A stretch of 64,000 nt of DNA from Lonicera japonica (GCA_021464415.1 CM038470.1:29289601-29353600); one strand, 5' to 3'. Numbered from the stretch's first letter, positions 36,146-47,431 are shown. Numbers and translations: made by a program. Notes: generated by a model not told the origin, from the letters alone.

Positions 36146-36770
36146 GTCTAAAAGCCCTAACAATGAGATCGAAAGAGAAAAAAAAAAGTACCAAATCGAG
36201 ATAGACTCGAACAAGATCTGTGCTTTGGTGCTTTGAATCGCTGAAGATGATGGGGTTTTTTCGTCATTTTGAGAGTGCAGAGATCAAAACAGAAGGAGAA
36301 AAAAACTTACCAAATCGAGAAAGCTTTGAACACGATCTAGATGTGCTTTGACGCTTTGAATTAACGAAGATGATGGCATTTTTTCGTCATTGTAAAGAGA
36401 GAAAATCAACGAAAAGCGCGTTTTGCATCAACGAAGAGGAGTGCGATTTTGTGGTTTTTTGCTTGGTTAATTGTAGAGAGAGAAAGAAAGGGGGAAGACG
36501 AGTATTGCAAGAGAAACGGGGAAGGGAATGGGTTGCCTCGAGCCTTGTGCAAATTGACTGGAAAATTAAAACCAACCCGCCCAAAGAAAATATTTTCCAG
36601 CTTTACAAGGAAAATGAGATGAACAATATAAAAAGTGGGAGTTTGACTCCATGGAAAATATTTGCAATCAAACACTACAAAAGTGGGAATTTAGGTGGAA
36701 AAGCCATATTTTCCATGAAAAATATGGCCTATCAAACACACCCTAAATTCTTTGACTATAGCACTTTATG

Positions 36771-37420
36771 AAAGGTGAAAATTATGAACGGTTTATTAGT
36801 TAGGCCCAACACCAATGATCCATGCATTGGTTGGCCTATTGGCCCAGAGTAAGCAAGCCCATCACATGAATTATCTTAGAAGCCCATGTCAGCTAAAGAA
36901 AGGTATATTGACCGACTAAACAAACTGACCATTGACAATTCTAAAGAGATCTCATAACCATTGACGATCATGAAGAGATTTCCCGACCATTAGTGGTAGG
37001 CAAGATGAAATGCTGATTAACCAAGCTGACTAAACAATGAACAGAGGATAGCTGAGCTAGAGGATAAGTTTTTATGATAATTAGCCACTTCTATAATGTG
37101 AACATGGTTTTTACTACAAGAAGCAATGTGAATGGGAATTATGATAACTGTGATCTTTGAGTATTACTAATGTTTACCTTTTATAATAATTTACTTACTG
37201 CCAAAACTCTAATGTACACTATATCCTACACTTATAAATAGGAAGGAACAACCTTTAAGATAACACACTCAGTTCTCTCATTTTCATACACAGCTTTATA
37301 TTTTTCTCTATAGGCAAACCTCTGCCTAAATACTCTTATAATCTCCATCTGTAATTGTTCTTATATACTTTGAGTTATTAATACATACACACCAAAAGAG
37401 GACGTATTACAGGATTAGTA
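36771..37420 (+). mobile_element. LTR-like fragment (uncertain)
   Basis: The order resembles an LTR U3-R-U5: a TATA-like CTTATAAATAGG at about 37231, then a CT-rich transcribed leader, then AATACATACACACCAAAAG, followed by GAGGACGTATTACAGG. No partner LTR or coding region was found, so a solo LTR or an unrelated promoter remnant are both possible. Confidence 0.3.
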
Positions 37421-38008
37421 GAAGCACTACTGGAAGAACATACCTATAAACAAATGTTGGTCTCTTATAAGCTTATGTTGGTTATTAATAGCGGTTTATA
37501 GTGATTATTTTGAATCCTTAGGTAGCAAACTACTGTTTTTGGGTCGAGATACTTCACTATTTTGAGCTTTTCATTTTTTTTACGCCCACGTGTTTTTTTA
37601 TTTAACCCTTTGACAAATAAAAGCGCACACCGAATATCTTTGAATTATAAAACTTAAATTGCTTATTAACAATATTAATATAATGTGGAAAATAACATAA
37701 AACCCTTTACTGAATCTAACCAATATATACTTTACACTTAGCAGGCACTTTGAAATTTGTGTTGTGGGAGGCAGGGACAAGGAAGAGTTTGACCAAAATG
37801 GTGATTAGGGCAAACCCTTAGAGATTTTTTATGGATTTGTGGGAAGAATTAGGGTTAGAGTACAATGAAACTTTTGGAACATTGATGACTTTGACATCGG
37901 TGTGGAGTAACGATCAGAATTGTAAAGAAGGGGACCATCGAAGCAAAGATCGGGAGGGAGGTGCCTAAAGAAGGAAGATATGCGTTAATGTTGACAAATA
38001 TTATACGT
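37421..38008. other. AT-rich spacer, no gene seen
   Basis: No coding or structural feature could be supported between the LTR-like fragment and the MULE at 38018. Confidence 0.4.
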
Positions 38009-38017
38009 AATAAAATA

Positions 38018-38972
38018 TGGCTTTTTTGAGTTTGCCCCTTATTATTAATACTAAACTCAAGATAGCCCTTATTTCAGTAATCCTTTGACTTACACCCTTA
38101 GTTTTTAACAGACCTCTAACTTTGTCCAAATTTTTTGTGCCAAGACCATTTTGCCCCTTGGTGTTCATCATCTTTAACCTTAAGCCATTCTATTTCATCC
38201 CTAAACACAATAACCCTAATTTTTCTTTATCTATCTAAACCCAAATTAAAAAGTAATTTAATCAAATCTCACTAAAACGCAAACCCTCAATTAATCCATG
38301 AAGGAGGAGACGACCAACAAACCCCCAATCAATCCATCTCCATTCTAATTCAGTAACTTTTCTAATTAAATCCAAGCACAAAATATCGATTCAAATATTT
38401 TTCATGTTTAATTTATTGGGCTTTGTTGGATTTTGAGAGTGAAAATGATGGAGAATGAAGTAATTAAGAAATGGGTTTCTTGAAGGTTGAGATGGAGAAA
38501 AGATGGAGAAGGAAGGAAATGAAATTAAAGAGAGAAAATTGTTGGATTTTGAGAGTGAAAATGAAGCAATTGGATATAATTATGAAATGGGTTTCTTGAA
38601 TGTTGAGATGGAGAATGAAATAGATGAATTAGAGAGAGAAAGTTGTTGGGTTTTAAGAGTGAAAATGAAGCAATTAGATATAATTACAAAATGGGTTTCT
38701 TGAAGGTTGAGATAGAGAAAAGATGTAGAAGGAAGGAGATGAAATTAGAAAGAGAAACTTGTTGGGTTTTGAGTTTAGGAAGAGAAAAAATGAAATTAGG
38801 GTTCTTGAATAATCATTGAGTGAGGAAAATGAGGGCATTTTGGTCCATTTAGCAGAAAATATTAACGGTGTTACACTCTGTCAAGTTCTAGAGGAGGGGA
38901 TAAATTAAATGATTACTGAAATAAGGGGTATCTTAATTAGTATTAATAATAGGAGCAAACTCAAAAAAGCCC
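38018..38972. mobile_element. Non-autonomous Mutator-like element, 955 bp
   Basis: The 9-bp TSD AATAAAATA is perfect (38009-38017 and 38973-38981). Long inverted termini of about 60 bp start with GGCTTTTTTGAGTTTGC and run through a TTATTATTAATACTAA core to a CCCTTATTTCAGTAATC block, with a few mismatches and indels. The centre contains about 3.3 tandem copies of a 105-118-bp unit (38422-38790). Confidence 0.88.
38422..38790. repeat. Tandem repeat, unit 105-118 bp, about 3.3 copies
   Basis: GTTGG(A/G)TTTTGAGAGTG-type starts recur at about 38422, 38540, 38645 and 38761. Each is followed by AAATGGGTTTCTTGAAGGTT and a GA-rich stretch. The array lies inside the MULE at 38018-38972. Confidence 0.85.
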
Positions 38973-39347
38973 AATAAAATAAGTCTATTATTTTTAAAAA
39001 ATTGAAAAGGATAATTTAGTTCGTAATTTAATTTATAATCGTGTGCAAAACATATGATCATTTCTATTAATTCATTGATAGAACCTTAACAAAATGCACG
39101 TCTACAAAACATAGTTGAAGGAGGTTTCTTGAAAGTTTTTAGTTGTCAAAGGGCTAAGTGAAAAAACACTGTAGTTGAAGGACTTTAATGTAATTTACCC
39201 TTTTTTAATAGCCAAGTGTGTTTATATATTTTTTTTATATTATAAAATCAAGTCTCAATTCAACCGTGTGAAACTGTATTAAACTTTTGTAGTTCCTTTT
39301 TCTACTATCGAAGTCTCTTTTTTATTAAAAAATAAACGTAAAAAAGA

Positions 39348-39403
39348 GTTTGAACCTTAAACATTTCACAAAATAATATGTTGCTTAACTATTAGACCAT
39401 TTA
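39348..39403 (-). mobile_element. SINE-like tRNA-related fragment
   Basis: On the minus strand AAATGGTCTAATAGTTAAGC (box A-like) is followed by AAGGTTCAAAC (box B-like). It lies in host DNA just before the viral insertion. Confidence 0.35.
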
Positions 39404-39441
39404 AAATCTTTGTCATTCAATCAGACATATCTGAGTAGCAC

Positions 39442-39578
39442 ATACATCGTGCAGGGAGTCTAGTATGTTTTAAAAGAGGACAAAATCACTTTACTCTAAT
39501 ACTTTAACCTTCTAAAATAACTTATATCAATCCTTTTGTCACACTTTAATAGTTTAGCTACCTATTGTGACCTTTATT
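39442..39578. repeat. 137-bp direct repeat, left copy, flanking the viral insertion
   Basis: It starts ATACATCGTGCAGGG and ends GTGACCTTTATT. It matches 47804-47940 with three substitutions in 137 bases. The last seven bases, CTTTATT (39572-39578), are shared with the start of the viral sequence, a junction microhomology. Confidence 0.9.
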
Positions 39579-39802
39579 AAAGTAAAGGAAAAGCTTTATT
39601 AAAGTATTGGCTCCTTTGGACAATCGACTGCAATTTTCAAGCACACGCCACCAAAGGAATCTTGCAATTATTTTGTTTTCACTGTACAAACACTGTTGCA
39701 ATTATTTTGCTTTTACTGTGTAATATTACTATTTGCTTTTCCTGTTTACTTTTCTCTCCCTATTTAAGATAGGCTTGTGTGATGGGAGAAGGCGTCTTCT
39801 TT
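39572..39802 (+). promoter_or_regulatory. Viral intergenic promoter region, copy A
   Basis: It is nearly identical to 47201-47431, with about four substitutions. It contains the TATA-like TATTTAAG at 39761-39768, followed by a CT-containing leader start. It is fused at an 8-bp microhomology (TCTTCTTT, 39795-39802) to the inverted ORF1 fragment, so transcription from it would enter the inverted repeat. Confidence 0.7.
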
Positions 39803-41654
39803 AGTTAAAACATTAATACTAAGACCATTAGTTTCTAATATAGCCTTGTAATAATCAGTCTGTGATTTGCACTTGCAATCAGAATCAGACTCCGAATTAT
39901 TGCTAGGAGAATCAGAAGGGGATTCAGATCTAATGTTATTAACTTCTTCCTCTTCATTTTCTTCCTCGTTATCACTAGGGTTCAATAAAACCGCAATAAG
40001 TTGCCTTTTAAGGCCTTCATCAGCTATTTCACTAAGCTTTTGCTTAGTCCAACACTTATTAGCATAGTGGCCAGCCTTGCCACATTTTCTACAAATAATT
40101 TGACTCATATTAGGCTTCTTATTAGGCCCAGGCTTCCTATGAGGAGTCCTAGATGTGGAAGGTTAAGAGGTTTTCTTATGTGATTTTTTACGTTTTTTAT
40201 GGTGTTTTCTAGTCCTATTAGAACTGTCAGTAGTTTTCTTAGTCTCGGAATAAGGAATGTTAATATCATAAGCAAACTGATCACAAAATTCTCCTATTTC
40301 TTTACGACCAATTAAATTCTGAGCTTTAAGTTGAGCTTTAAGCTTGATATCATTACATAGGGATAAACCTTCAGCAATACACTCACTAATAAGATAACCA
40401 TAAGTATAATCCTTATAAGGGATAGAAGTACCACCATGTTTTTTTACTAATACAATCTTTAACCTTTTGTGCAAATAAGGTAGGAAGAGCAGCTATAAAC
40501 TTTTCTTTCCAGAAATCAGCATTATCGTCTTCTCTAGTCATAACTTTAGATAGGAACACATCCTTATACCACCTAAAATGGGTTAAAGTGGGGCATTTTA
40601 AGTTGATAAGTAAATCCTTACTTCTATCTAATATAGTAGGGTGAGGACCAATAAAATGTTGCACAATAGCAGTGAGAAGCGAATAAACAGCATTTTCTTC
40701 AGATTTGGGTTGAACCTGGGTAATATCCTGGCCTTGCTCATTTTTAGTAGCGACATTAATATTAACTATTTTAACAGAGTTTTTAATCTCACTTCTCTGA
40801 TTATCAGTCAGAACATTATCCCAACAGCCTCGTAATTGGCCTGAAAAACCTGCAATCATAAATTCAGCAACACTTTTGTCGCTGCTACCACTAGCTTTGC
40901 AAGCAGTACCATACATAGTCATTCTATACAATTGGGTTAATATTTGGTATTCTGACATACCATCAATATACCATTCATAAATGGTTTTAGCACTAAAATT
41001 AGCCACATGATTAAAAATAGCTTCTTCCTCGAATAGCATATCTTGAGGAGTAGGACGCTGATAATAAGTCCTAGTAGGGGCCATTTGGGTAGTCATACGA
41101 TTTTTACCAAAAGTTATTTTATTAAGATCTCCTTCCATGGCTAATAACTCATTTTTAAATTAAATGATATCGGAGAAATCAGTCTCATACCCAGAGACAT
41201 CCTCAGTTTGGGTAATAGGAAGTATTTGTTTTCCGTTAAATAAACAAAGTTTTTCTAGCTTATCAGTAAGGGCTTCAACTATCTCCTTATTTTTATCATT
41301 GTGTTTAAATTTCTCAGTAATCTCTCTAACAGGTTTAATATAAGAGGTTTCTACCTTAGGCTTTTCTATAATAGGAGCAGGCCTTTTTTCTTCAAAAGCT
41401 TGAACCTTTTCTAATGTTTCCTCAATACGAGTTAATTGACTTGCCATAGTTTGTATTTGCAAGTTAGTGTAATTATTTTGCTTAATAACCTTATTAAGAT
41501 CATCAGGGCCTATATGGGACGAAGTTATCCTAATATTAGACGAAAAGGCATTAGTTTCTAAGGTCTGATTTTCTCCTACCTCTATTTTTAATGCTTCAGT
41601 AGGAGGATAAAGAGACTGGACCATATTTCCAGAAGCTGTTTTCCAAGTTTTATA
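39795..41654 (-). pseudogene. Inverted ORF1 fragment: capsid plus zinc-knuckle region
   Basis: This is the reverse-strand counterpart of 41702-43560, at an estimated 98-99% identity by eye. It reads from the capsid region (41624 downward) to just past the zinc knuckle (CRKCGKAGHYANKC, near 40090-40050). Breaks: a TAA at 41160-41162, where the forward copy has CAA; an extra base in a T run near 40438-40445 that shifts frame; and a TAA at 40163-40165 shared with the forward copy. It retains open frame across a Glu-rich stretch where the forward copy has a stop. Confidence 0.9.
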
Positions 41655-41701
41655 GTAACTATGAAGGAGATTACCCTAATATTTGTACTATTGATAGCTT
41701 T
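41655..41701. other. 47-nt loop between the viral inverted arms
   Basis: TTCCAAGTTTTATA (41641-41654) is the exact complement of the word beginning at 41702. The bases between belong only to the forward copy, where they continue the viral reading frame. A transcript through here would fold into a hairpin with 1.86-kb arms. Confidence 0.85.
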
Positions 41702-44700
41702 TATAAAACTTGGAAAACAGCTTCTGGAAATATGGTCCAGTCTCTTTATCCTCCTACTGAAGCATTAAAAATAGAGGTAGGAGAAAATCAGACCTTAGAA
41801 ACTAATGCCTTTTCGTCTAATATTAGGATAACTTCGTCCCATATAGGCCCTGATGATCTTAATAAGGTTATTAAGCAAAATAATTACACTAACTTGCACA
41901 TACAAACTATGGCAAGTCAATTAACTCGTATTGAGGAAACATTAGAAAAGGTTCAAGCTTTTGAAGAAAAAAGGCCTGCTCCTATTATAGAAAAGCCTAA
42001 GGTAGAAACCTCTTATATTAAACCTGTTAGAGAGATTACTGAGAAATTTAAACACAATGATAAAAATAAGGAGATAGTTAAAGCCCTTACTGATAAGCTA
42101 GAAAAACTTCGTTTATTTAACGGAAAACAAATACTTCCTATTACCCAAACTGAGGATGTCTCTGGGTATGAGACTGATTTCTCCGATATCACTCAATTTA
42201 AAAATGAGTTATTAGCCATGGAAGGAGATCTTAATAAAATAACTTTTGGTAAAAACCGAATGACTACCCAAATGGCCCATACTAGGACTTATTATCAGCG
42301 TCCTACTCCTCAAGATATGCTATTCGAGGAAGAAGCTATTTTTAATCCTGTGGCTAATTTTAGTGCTAAAACCATTTATGAATGGTATATTGATGGTATG
42401 TCAGAATACCAAATATTAACCCAATTGTATAGAATGACTATGTATGGTACTGCTTGCAAAGCTAGTGGTAGCAGCGACAAAAGTGTTGCTGAATTTATGA
42501 TTGCAGGTTTTTCAGGCCAATTACGAGGCTGTTGGGATAATGTTCTGACTGATAATCAGAGAAGTGAGATTAAAAACTCTGTTAAAATAGTTAATATTAA
42601 TGTCGCTACTAAAAATGAGCAAGGCCAGGATATTACCCAGGTTCAACCCAAATCTGAAGAAAATGCTGTTTATTCGCTTCTCACTGCTATTGTGCAACAT
42701 TTTATTGGTCCTCACCCTACTATATTAGATAGAAGTAAGGATTTACTTATCAACTTAAAATGCCCCACTTTAACCCATTTTAGGTGGTATAAGGATGTGT
42801 TCCTATCTAAAGTTATGACTAGAGAAGACGCTAATGCTGATTTCTGGAAAGAAAAGTTTATAGCTGCTCTTCCTACCTTATTTGCACAAAAGGTTAAAGA
42901 TCGTATTAGTAAAAAACATGGTGGTACTTCTATCCCTTATAAGGATTATACTTATGGTTATCTTATTAGTGAGTGTATTGCTGAAGGTTTATCCCTATGT
43001 AATGATATCAAGCTTAAAGCTCAACTTAAAGCTCAGAATTTAACTGGTCGTAAAGAAATAGGAGAATTTTGTGATCAGTTTGCTTATGATATTAACATTC
43101 CTTATTCTGGGACTAAGAAAACTACTGACAGTTCTAATAGGACTAGAAAACACTATAAAAAACGTAAAAAATCACATAAGAAAACCTCTTAACCTTCCAC
43201 CTCTAGGACTCCTCATAGGAAGCCTGGGCCTAATAAGAAGCCTAATATGAGTCAAATTATTTGTAGAAAATGTGGCAAGGCTGGCCACTATGCTAATAAG
43301 TGTTGGACTAAGCAAAAGCTTAGTGAAATAGCTGATGAAGGCCTTAAAAGGCAACTTATTGCGGTTTTATTGAACCCTAGTGATAACGAGAAAGAAAATG
43401 AATAGGAAGAAGTTAATAACATTAGATCTGAATCCCCTTCTGATTCTCCTAGCAATAATTCGGAGTCTGATTCTAATTGCAAGTGCAAATCACAGACTGA
43501 TTATTACAAGGCTATATTAGAAACTAATGGTCTTAGTATTAATGTTTTAACTAAAGAAGATTAGTCTATCTTAGATCATATAGATCAAGTTGAGGATACT
43601 AATGTTAAACGTAAACTTATAGAACAATATTTAGCTACGTTTAAAACTGAAAAAAGTATTTTACCTAGTACAGAACCATATTCCTTACATAATATCCTTG
43701 AAAGTTTTTATAAAACTCCGGAAAAAGAGGTTACTATTTCGGATCTAAGGACACAAATTAATAGTTTAAAAACTGAAGTTAGAGATATTAAACTTCGTCT
43801 CTCTATTTTAGAAAAATCTCCTACTATTACTGAAAGTTCTTCTCAGACTATGGTCCTTAATACTAGTGACAATTTTCTTAATCTTATAGATCAAGTTATT
43901 GTTCAGAAATGGTACATCAATATTACTATTGTTGTGGATAAAGATTTTATCCTTAAAGACATAGCCCTTCTTGATACGGGGGCTGATATGAATTGTATTA
44001 GAGAATGTTTGGTTCCTACTAAATATTTTGAGAAAATTTCAGAATCTATGACTAGTGCGGGAGGAAATAAGCTTAAAATCAATTTTAAATTATCCAATGC
44101 TTATGTTTGCAATGATGGTATGTGTATAAAAAGTACTTTTATCTTAATTAAAAATCTATCTCAACGTATTATATTAGGTACTCCTTTTCTAAATCTTATA
44201 GAACCTTTTACTAAAGATGAGAGAGGACTCGTCACACAATTTGACAATAGAGAAATTTTATTTAAATTTATTACTAAACCTCGTATTAAGGAAATTAATG
44301 AGGTTAAAGATAAACTTGTGTTTAAAGAGAAACATTTAGAATATTTACAGGAAGATATTAAAATCATGAATATAAATCTCCAAATCAATAATAATCCTAA
44401 AACAAAGCTTTCTATTAAAAATCTACAAGAAAGAATTATTCATGAAATTTGTAGTGATATCCCTACTGCTTTTTGGGAAAGGAAAAAACATATTGTTCCC
44501 CTTCCTTATGAGGAAGATTTTGATGAGAAAAATATTTCTACTAAGGCTAGGCCAGCCCAAATGAATTCCGTCTTATTAGAATATTGCAAAACTGAAATCT
44601 CTTCTCTTATAGAGAAAAATCTCATTAGGAAGAGTTATTCTCCTTGGAGTTGTACAGCCTTCTATGTCAATAAGGCTTTTGAAATTGAGAGAGGTGCTCC

Positions 44701-45835
44701 TAGGTTAGTTATTAATTATAAGCCTTTAAATAAAGTTTTAAAGTGGATAAGATATTCTCTTCCTAATAAAAAAGATTTATTGGCTCGCCTACAAGCTGCT
44801 GTTATATTTTCAAAATTTGATTTAAAATCTGGTTATTGGAAAATTCAAATTGCTGAAGTTGATAAATATAAAACTGCTTTTACAGTACCATTTGGACATT
44901 ATGAGTGGAATGTCATGCCATTTGGATTAAAAAATGCTCCTTCAGAATTCCAAAACATTATGAATGATATTTTTACTCCTTACAGTACTTTTTCTATTGT
45001 TTATATTGATGATATTCTTATTTTCTCCAATAGTATTGACCAACATATTAAGCACATTCAAATTTTTATAAAAATTATAAAAAATGCTGGTTTGGTTGTT
45101 TCTGCAAAAAAGATGAGTATTTTCCAAACAAAAATAAGATTCTTAGGCCGCGAAATTACTAAGGGAAATATTATTCCTATCAATAGGGCCATTGAATTTG
45201 CAGATAAATTCCCTAATGAAATTAGAGATAAAACTCAATTACAAAGATTTTTAGGATCTTTAAATTATATTCGCGATTATTACCAGAATCTGGCTACAGA
45301 TTGTATTCCTTTGTATGAGAGACTAAGAAAAAATCCTCCTCCCTGGTCTGATAGACATACTAAAGCTGTAAAAATTATTAAATCAAAAGTTAAACAACTT
45401 CCTTGCTTAGCCCTCATTTCGCCCTATTTTTTTAAAATTGTTAAAACAGATGCTTCAGATATTGGCTTTGGTGGCATTCTTAAACAAAAATTTAAAAACT
45501 CTGATAAAGAAATCTTATCTAGATTTACTTCAGGAAAATGGAATGATGCTCAAAAAAATTATTCTACTATTAAAAAAGAGATTTTATCTATTGTTGAATG
45601 TGTTTTTGATTTCCAAGAAGATTTATTAAATCAAGAATTTTTATTACGTATTGATTGTCAAGCAGCCAAAGATGTGCTTGAAAAGGATGTAAAAAATATT
45701 GCTTCAAAACAAATATTTGCTAGATGGCAAGCAATATTATCAGTATTTGATTTTAAGATAGAATTTATAAAAGGAGAATTAAATTCCCTTCCTGATTTCT
45801 TAACTAGAGAATTTTTGCAGGGTAAGGTCTCATGA
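41655..45835 (+). pseudogene. Viral polyprotein ORF1, forward copy: capsid, zinc knuckle, protease, RT, RNase H
   Basis: One frame runs from 41655 to the TGA at 45833-45835 but is interrupted by TAA at 43190-43192, TAG at 43403-43405 and TAG at 43562-43564. Domains in order are: a coiled, Lys/Glu-rich N-part; the capsid region (about 42360-42930); the CCHC zinc knuckle (about 43258-43305); an acidic linker; the aspartic protease motif DTGA (about 43973); the reverse transcriptase with FSKFDLKSGYWKI, MPFGLKNAPSEFQ and YIDD (45002-45013); and RNase H with TDAS and later acidic residues. The part from 43565 onward is open. The ATGs at 41732 and 43850 are internal methionines, not starts. The movement-protein part expected upstream is absent here. 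Confidence 0.88.
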
Positions 45836-47170
45836 GTAGACCGCCAGGTTCCTCTTCCTCTTATAGAGGACAAAGAGGTAGAGGAGGTCCTCCTCGGTCT
45901 CCTGCTCGTAATATTGGCACTTCTGGGATTAAATCCCAGGCTTCTTCTTCTCAAGTTAAACCACCGTCCCTAGCGACGTTCAAAGAAGCTCTTAAAGAAG
46001 AAGTTCAAGTGGCTTTAAAAAAGCCCCAACAAGATTTTGTTCTTTATTTACAAGAAAGTGACCAAAGATTTGCTATGAACCCTGGGACTATTGCCCAAAG
46101 GTATTTTGAAAATAAGATGGAATTTCCTCTTATTAGTGGGAAGACAAGAGATTATTATGAGGCCATTCTTAAAGATACCGAAAGCGTAGTATTCACACAT
46201 ATGAATAGAAATGTGGGTTCATATAACTCTGAAATTGCGTTCAGCAAGGCCTTTATTAAAGGTGTCATAAGTATTGAAGAATGGGGATTAAATCCAAATA
46301 AAGAACAAAGCCTACGGACTTATTATACAGATAATAGAACAGCCCCACATTCTTATAATTATTGGGACTATATTGAAGCCTGGAAAAAAGCTTTATTATA
46401 TCAAAACCAATATAATTCTCATACTTGGTTCTTCCGTATAGATAGCCTTAAAAGCGATGATTCTTATTTAAAATCACTGGTTATTTCAGTGGTTTATTTT
46501 GTCTGACCCGGTAGAAGATGTTCTTCCAAATAATTTATATGAACTCTTTATTGCTTATAGCAAAAATAATCCTAGGCTTCTTATTAAGGAGCAGTATTCT
46601 GTCAAAAACTTTGAATTATTACAATTTTTTACTAATTATCATATTCCCTGGATATTCCAATGGAATTTTAATACTACTACCCGTAATAACGGGTTATTTC
46701 TCCTAGTCCGTGACTATTATTATAAATGGTGGCAAAAATTTGACACTACTGAACTTATAGTTCAAATTAAAAAAGATCTTTTTGAATTTATTAAATTCAA
46801 TAAACAGGCTGAGGATGATGAAGCTTTCTTAAAGAAACAGAGTATTGAAAAAACTGAGTTTAAAACTCCTTCCCTTGTTTCTCTTAAAGAGAAATTCCCT
46901 AATACACCATTAAAAGAGCTTAAAGCCAAAATTCTTCAAAATTTAGCCTCACAATTAGATATGAATGAGGACATTATGTCTATTTCACAAGATTCAAAAT
47001 CTGAGGTTAAATCCGAACCTAATAATCAATTAATTAATATTGATGAAGAAGATTTCGCGGAGCCAAATGAAGATATGTCTACTCATATGGGAAGATGGCT
47101 CGCCCGTTTATATGATGACGCAAACACTCCACCTACAAAAGAAGACAAAGGGAAAAATCAAGTGGAGTAG
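45832..47170 (+). pseudogene. Viral ORF2, unknown function, frameshifted
   Basis: It begins with an ATG that overlaps the ORF1 stop as ATGA (45832-45835), a coupling arrangement seen in some caulimovirids. The first 224 codons (to 46506) include an Arg/Gly/Ser-rich N-terminus (RGQRGRGGPPRSP). The continuation is in another frame (about 46470 to 47170), ending in acidic text before TAG at 47168-47170. An indel between about 46470 and 46500 therefore broke the gene. I recognise no domain; the basic N-terminus suggests nucleic-acid binding, but this is only inference. Confidence 0.7.
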
Positions 47171-47200
47171 TGATTAAGAAAAAATGATGAATTATTGACT

Positions 47201-47431
47201 ACTTTATTAAAGTAAAGGAAAAGCTTTATTAAAGTATTGGCTCCTTTGGACAATCGACTGCAATTTTCAAGCACACGCCACCAAAGGAATCTTGCAATTA
47301 TTTTACTTTCACTGTACAAACACTGTTGCAATTATTTTGCTTTTACTGTGTAATATTACTATTTGCATTTCCTGTTTACTTTTCTCTCCCTATTTAAGAT
47401 AGGCTTGTGTGATGGGAGAAAGCGTCTTCTT
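47201..47431 (+). promoter_or_regulatory. Viral intergenic promoter region, copy B
   Basis: It lies in its native position after ORF2. TATTTAAG at 47391-47398 is the TATA-like box, and a CT-rich leader follows (47430-47500). AATAAA at 47521-47526 is a plausible viral polyadenylation signal. It matches copy A at 39572-39802. Confidence 0.7.

Larger units (their letters stand above)
30290..36743. mobile_element. PIF/Harbinger DNA transposon, 6454 bp, decayed and with nested insertion
   Basis: The termini GGGTGCGTTTGATTG and, inverted, GGGTGTGTTTGATAG match at 13 of 15 positions. TAA flanks both ends (30287-30289, 36744-36746), the target used by the PIF/Harbinger superfamily. Inside is a truncated Harbinger transposase (34098-34930, minus). 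Subterminal regions on both sides are full of TTTCCATGG and TTTGATTG words. An LTR-like insertion (31097-33634) and degenerate T-rich tandem repeats expand it; without the insertion it is about 3.9 kb, normal for the superfamily. The usual companion Myb-like ORF was not found. Confidence 0.8.

Noticed and set aside
36370..36771. 133-codon open frame at the right end of the Harbinger element
   Set aside because: It runs through the inverted-repeat end into flanking DNA with low-complexity content. It does not look like the Myb-like ORF of Harbinger elements.
41732..43192. A separate capsid gene starting at the ATG at 41732
   Set aside because: The same frame is open upstream to the loop at 41655, so this Met is internal to the polyprotein fragment.
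39572..47431. LTR retrotransposon with promoter regions A and B as its LTRs
   Set aside because: The repeats are about 230 bp, lack TG...CA ends, and the primer site lies after the right copy. There is no integrase, and the ATGA-linked ORF2 and gene order fit a pararetrovirus.
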